Source: Paraphysomonas bandaiensis
Lineage: Eukaryota > Chrysophyceae
Length of the DNA stretch: 64,000 bases
Direction: 5' to 3'
Assembly: GCA_965644295.1 (NCBI GenBank)
Contig: CBFFRP010000096.1
Location: forward strand, 62,001-126,000
Shown: piece by piece, positions 59,139 through 64,000 of the stretch
How positions within the stretch are numbered: position 1 is the stretch's first letter
Layout: each line of letters begins with the position of its first letter
The notes under the pieces: model-generated
What the model saw: the letters and a program-made list of their open reading frames with translations, nothing else
What the model was told of the DNA's origin: nothing
The model's database searches: none
Program-made: the position numbers and the translations under genes

Positions 59139-59851
59139 GACTAATGCTGAGTTATACGAAATACAAGACACGTTAGGAGCATCGAAACAATGAATTTAAA
59201 CTAAATGTAAACATTAAGACTGTATAAATAATTCGATTAATATGAGATGTGTTTTTATCGCCCTTTCATATTTGGGTTACAAGAGCACTATATACAAATC
59301 ATAACTACATAACTACAGATTCGTCAACCTAGAGCAGGGCCAGGTAACAGTTAAAGGTAATAGCATTAACGGCTATTAATGGTAATGTTATTATAATTGC
59401 CAGGAACTGGGCACCCATTAATGGCATTTACTATAGTACTGGGTACTTGATATATTGATTATTGATATATGCGATACATAGCATTAAGTGTTTCTAAAAT
59501 ATAGTATACGAAATCGTGATGTAAAATTGTGAAATATATTGATGTATTAAAATGTATTGTATTGCTCATTGAGGTTCACTCTGTTTGGCATATAAAATTG
59601 AGAATCAATGTTAGGAAACAGAAATATTGCTGCAAAATTATATCAAAAAACAGTTGTTACGTTTTACTACGTATGAAGCAATCATTTCAACACTTCCTGA
59701 GTGTATCGTTCCGCACGCTCGAAATATGCACTTTACGTATTGATGACTGTACTGAATTAATATATTTTCTGTTCACGATGCATACCTATCACTATTACAA
59801 CATAAACTGATTCGAAAATAAACCAGAAAACACAATCATCACATGTCCCAT
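59139..59851. other. intergenic between convergent genes
   Basis: AT-rich, with a T/A-rich spacer around 59340-59480. No supported exon. Confidence 0.55.
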
Positions 59852-60737
59852 TTATATGACCTTGGTCGATTTGAAGAAAAATTTCAAATGACGCGCCTGA
59901 AACACTCCAGCAAGGAGCAAAATTCCAATCTAGAATTCATATTACACAACGTATAAGATGAGCACGTAGTGGTAACAATCAAGAAATCGAATCACCTGGA
60001 CCATTGGAAACCAAAGAGCGGCGCTGTTCATGGCCTCGGTCTCCTCATGAAACTCCACCTCCTTATGCTGTATTTCCCACCCATATATTACTACAGCTTT
60101 TCTTATTATGTTATAAATCCCCTTACCTTCATGTAATCCGCTTCATTCAATATCCTGAAAATATAGACATGATACGCATCAGCATTGCAACCACACACTT
60201 ACAAACTCATTTCATCATTAATCTTCCGCATTTCTAAGTTTATTGGTTCAACGTTTTGATCCTTAGCTAGTTGTTCATAGTGTTCAGCATCATGACCATA
60301 CTCTATAGTCAGTTGGAAGCGCTACATGACGAATTAGGTGTGCGATGTAGACAGGGCAGAACATATCACATACCGTTACACGATCCTTAGCTGGCTTCTG
60401 TGAGAAACAAAGAGTATGAAACCCATCTCCTGCTGTTTCATAGTCGATGTGACCACTCTCTTTTAATATCTTTTGTTTTATACGAGCCTCTGCATTCACA
60501 ACAGCACCAGAGAACAACTCAAACTCCACTTCATCGCCTTTATCGAGCACTTCATATGAGAATGTCATAGGAGTGGAATCAGGCTGCTCGATGTAGAAGC
60601 ACTTCTTCTTCTCCTGTATATGAATGTATAAGTGTCAGCAGGAGAGTGTGTGATGTACATACAGAGTTGACGAGGAAGTAGAGGGACTGACAGACCGGCA
60701 ACAGACATGATACAAGCAGAATAATACTGCACTTCAT
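59852..60737 (-). CDS. p24/TMED family cargo receptor (GOLD domain)
   Basis: Type I membrane protein of the ER-Golgi p24 family, which helps COPI/COPII vesicle formation and cargo loading. Joining about six exons (introns include 60614-60662 and 60301-60373) gives about 194 aa, the normal length. A signal peptide (MKCSIILLVSCLLPVCQSLY) is followed by the GOLD domain (EKKKCFYIEQPDSTPMTFSY with the first family Cys, VEFELFSGAVVNAEARIKQK, ETAGDGFHTLCFSQKPAKDR with the second Cys). Then come a coiled-coil stretch (QNVEPINLEMRKINDEM, LILNEADYMKEVEFHEETEA), one membrane segment (ALWFPMVQIGILLLAGVFQA) and a short tail RHLKFFFKSTKVI. The FF and KxK-type tail is the coat-binding signal of the family. 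The frame is only recovered by splicing; exon ends were chosen to keep phase. Confidence 0.88.
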
Positions 60738-61600
60738 TCTTCTCACTACTGTATGACAGTATGGTGAGATTATATCAAATCACTGAACAACACCCGAACT
60801 CAGATATACACTGCAAGAAACATCCCACAAACTAAACACACACGCATACCGCATACATACATACATACATACATACATACATACATACATACATACATAC
60901 ATACATACATACATACATACATACATACATACATACATACATACATACATACATACATACATACATACATACATACATACATACATACATACATACATAC
61001 ATACATACATACATACATACATACATACATACATACATACATACATACATACATACATACATACATACATACATACATACATACATGCATACATACATAC
61101 ATACATACATACATACATACATACATACATACATACATACATACATACATACATACATACATACATACATACATACATACATACATACATACATACATAC
61201 ATACATACATACATACATACATACATACATACATACATACATACATACATACATACATACATACAGCAGAATACCGTAGTTGTGATTCAGTTGTGATTTC
61301 AGATGTAGTGTATCTGGGTTTTCGCTGCTGGTTTAAAAATACTGGAGTTTTGAATAAAATCAACCTATTCTACATATACAATCATAAAAAATTCAATTTC
61401 TATATAAAAACCTTCTAATTATTTAAAAAAGTTTTGTACGGTTAAGTTCATATATAACAAGCTTCAAAAATATTTCTATAGAGAACATACCTCTGTGTGT
61501 GTTCTCTATGAATATCCCTGTATAGACCATAGCACACTATACAGTCATGATAGTCGAATAAATCAGATTGATTCATTCTTTCTATAGTATCAGACGATTG
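60738..61600. other. intergenic, contains a long microsatellite
   Basis: Divergent 5' region of the p24 gene (-) and the F-box/CDK/cyclin gene (+); about half is the CATA tract. 61380-61600 is AT-rich with no exon. Confidence 0.65.
60852..61264 (-). repeat. (CATA)n microsatellite, about 410 bp
   Basis: Nearly pure tetranucleotide repeat with a single GCAT variant near 61084. It is the reverse complement of the TATG tract at 27445-27706. Both translate to apparent Met-Tyr-Val-Cys or His-Thr-Tyr-Ile repeats, which are not genes. Confidence 0.98.
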
Positions 61601-63965
61601 ATGCCTCCTGCACGGAAGAAGTTTCGAGGTAATTCATTCTGTCATATGATTTATAGAGTCGTATACTGATCTGCTCGTATACCAGCCGCTGCTATTCGAT
61701 CTGGATACTCATCAGCATCTAAACGAGGTAAAACAATTCATTTTATTACTGTATTTGTCTTATACGGCTGTGTAGATGCGGCATGTTTGATACCAACCCG
61801 CTCTGAGTCTCCACAATCGAATGCACTGTTTCAAAATTATGGGAATATAACTCCTCGAAAGAAAGTCAGAAGACGATCAATACGCAATAAAGTTCACTGT
61901 CAATCTGCTTTACTTACACTTCCTGATGCTTTGTTGGTCTATATATTTTCTTTCTTCGTCTGTCCCAATGGTTTGGATATGGATAATTTCCATAACATTC
62001 AAGCCGTGAACTCTAAATGTCGAGCTCTCATAAATTCTCCAGTCATATGGCGTTTTATTCCAATTATTCAGCCTGGAGGAGCACTAAACATAAATGCATT
62101 TTTTCTTGTGAAAATGAAAAACAAAGGCACTGAGGGTACCTGCTACCATACCAGGAGGAGAAGTGACCAGGCAGAAGTAGCTCTGAAGCGGGCGAGGGTT
62201 TATCCTGATGTGAGTAACATACTTAATTCTATTTGTCATTCATATTAGCAACGTGTTGTGAGCAGAACGAAGGTGTTCCGTACTACATGATGAGGGAAAT
62301 ATCCGCTCTGAAGAAGCTATCACATCCCAACATCTGCTCACTAGACCTTGTGAATCTGAGTGACTTTAAACTCTACTTGGGTTTCCGTTATGTAGAGCTT
62401 ACTCTCCATGATTTGTTATATCCCCCGTCTACATCCGTAGCTCCCGTAAAGGCAAGCAAGGCTCAGACTCGTGAACTTATGAAGCAACTTGGCGGAGCAG
62501 TGGCCTACTGTCATCGGCGAGGAGTTCTGCATAGAAATCTCAAGCCGAAGCACCTCCTGCTCATTCCGGGTCCAGTCGCAAATGATCCTCTAGGTATGTT
62601 TTTTTAAATCCACAAATTATTGATCACTCTCCATGATGGTACAGAGGGTGCACGCATTCTTCTTTCTGACTTTGCTCTTGTGCGAATGATGAGCAACCCT
62701 CCTAAGCGCCTGACATCGGAGGTAATAACTCTCTGGTACCGTCCCCCTGAAATCCTCATGGGACAGAATAACTACACCGCTGCTGTTGACGTATGGTCGA
62801 TGGGGTGTATCTTCGCTGAGCTGTTACAAGGCAAGGCATTGTTCGAGGGACTCTGTGAAGTGGATCAAATATTTCAGATATTTCGAACGCTGGGAACCCC
62901 AACCACAGATGTATGGGATGAGTTTAAAAGTATGCCCTACTATCAGGACCCTCTTTTTCCGGACTGGCAAAAGGTGGGTATTAGTGCCAACACGGTGCTG
63001 TGAGATGATGCTTATTCGTGTTTTATGTAGTCGCGTTTGTGGAATATGGTAAGGAATGCCACTGCTGTGGAGTTCGATTTGCTTTCTCAGTGCCTTGTGT
63101 ACGACCCAAGAAAGCGACTCTCCGCTGCAGAGTTTCTCGGTCACGTCTACTTCATCGACTCTGATACGTCAGGTAGAAGCTTCTATCGTTACTTCACCAT
63201 GTTTTTAATTTATAAATTGTTAATTGCAGATTCAACTCCTGCGAACGATATTATATTGGAATCACCAGGAATTGAATTGTGTGCCGATGGTATGGAAATA
63301 ATTTTTTTCCTTCTGTATACTAACATGTATCAACTGTATCACTACAGCCCTCGTCAATGTACACAAAACCACCCTCCCACACTACGCTTTTTTGCGATCA
63401 CTAGAGCCCGGTGCAGTTGCCTCTTGCACTAACCACGATGGAAATAGGCCCGGAGCGAATGCAATGGGCACAAGTATTACTGATAAAAGAGGGGATCTCG
63501 TGTACTCTGAGGAAGATCTGTAAGTACTTAACATTATCGTGTACTCGTAATTATTGCTTTTCTGCCAGCGAGGTACGGTCTAGGGCCGTAGAATGGGTCT
63601 TCCACGTTTCTGGAAGGCGACACGACTCTTCACTCTCTGTGCGCACTACGTACTTCGCGATAGCTCTTCTTGACGCGTTCTTCTGCTCAACAGCGGGTGA
63701 TGCGAACAAAAAGGTTTGGACTGCAGTATCTACGTCTAGTATTGTGGGTGCGTGCTGCATGCATATCGCATCCAAGTGCGAGGATGTGTCGTACGCTGGC
63801 ATCAGAGATATATCGCGTTCCTTAGATTTTGCGTAAGTTGTTGTTGCTCTTGTACCCTTCCATATCCTCTTACAGTTGTTTATGCTAGCTACGAGCCAGA
63901 AGAGTTCTTGTTGACCGAAGAAGTTATATTGAATACACTCCAGTTTGATTTTTATATTCCTACTG
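61601..63965 (+). CDS. F-box + CDK-like kinase + cyclin box fusion (3' end outside window)
   Basis: Ten exons (61601-61628, 61686-61727, 61776-62209, 62266-62593, 62645-62973, 63031-63172, 63230-63289, 63348-63519, 63569-63832, 63889-63965) join with no stop and correct phase at every junction; introns are 48-58 bp. At least 625 codons. Residues about 71-120 are an F-box (LTLPDALLVYIFSFF ... SKCRALINSPVIWRFIP), which would bind Skp1. Residues about 138-440 are a CDK-like kinase: NKGTEGTCY, VALK with K161, NEGVPYYMMREISALKKL at the PSTAIRE position, HRN at 257-259 (HRD expected), DFA at 286-288 (DFG expected), TSEVITLWYRPPEILMG, DVWSMGCIFAELL and DPRKRLSAAEFL. A linker leads to a cyclin box from about 515 (RAVEWVFHVSGR, TTYFAIALLDAFF, GACCMHIASKCED, LLTEEVILNTLQFDFYIPT). 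The kinase may be inactive. Confidence 0.88.
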
Positions 63966-64000
63966 GTAAGTGCTGGGCTACTATATGATGAATATGCTCA

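Noticed and set aside
60852-61264. CRISPR-like or telomere-like array
   Set aside because: A simple 4-bp microsatellite without spacers and not a telomeric motif; the genome is eukaryotic.
60780-61363. Met-Tyr-Val-Cys and His-Thr-Tyr-Ile repeat proteins
   Set aside because: They come from the CATA microsatellite and have no independent sequence.

Overview
This window is nuclear DNA from a eukaryote, most likely a single-celled protist. Almost every gene is split by short GT-AG introns of about 43-73 bp, and the reading frame continues cleanly across the joins. Genes lie on both strands without operons. Intergenic DNA is AT-rich and holds long 4-bp microsatellites and decayed retroelements. 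I cannot name the lineage. A creatine-kinase-type phosphagen kinase in tandem copies, long coiled-coil proteins and a giant PDZ/TPR protein would suit a flagellated cell, but that is inference.

Layout, left to right. 1-650: 3' end of a coiled-coil gene (+). 1515-5433: complete mitochondrial pyruvate carboxylase (-). 6193-6965: NADPH-dependent FMN-reductase-like flavoprotein (+). 6966-9350: gene-free, with copies of a dispersed repeat. 9351-17587: 2.7-kDa-residue-scale (about 2,700 aa) PDZ plus TPR protein (-). 18197-19001: small probable nuclear protein (+). 20311-21244: secretory-type 2-oxoglutarate/Fe(II) dioxygenase (+). 23128-26342: HID1 homologue (+). 26986-27365: tiny mitochondrial membrane/coiled-coil protein (-). 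27853-28804: LicD-family protein with a one-base frame break (+). 29580-32730: decayed RNase-H-bearing retroelement and a duplicated block of about 520 bp. 32955-35290: eIF3b (-). 37432-39353: coiled-coil protein (-). 39956-47018: a FolD-like domain fused to five near-identical phosphagen kinase domains (+). 47299-50186: truncated Ty1/copia element ending in a fold-back palindrome (-). 51630-53144: intronless bacterial-looking tRNA-guanine transglycosylase (+). 53804-54433: NOL12/Rrp17 (-). 54885-59138: HELQ/POLQ-type helicase without a polymerase domain (+). 59852-60737: p24/TMED cargo receptor (-). 61601-end: F-box, CDK-like kinase and cyclin box in one gene (+), running off the window.

The best candidate for something undescribed is the last gene. 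Nine introns of 48-58 bp can be removed with every junction in phase, giving at least 625 codons that run from an F-box through a CDK-like kinase (catalytic HRD changed to HRN, DFG changed to DFA) into a cyclin box. A cell-cycle kinase, its activating subunit and a ubiquitin-ligase adaptor would then be one polypeptide. Second is the 2,319-residue FolD/5x phosphagen kinase fusion, whose 1,209-bp repeats are nearly identical at the nucleotide level.

Functionally the genes are a normal eukaryotic mix: anaplerosis, translation initiation, ribosome biogenesis, secretory trafficking (p24, HID1), DNA repair, tRNA modification and cell cycle. No co-regulated cluster is visible.
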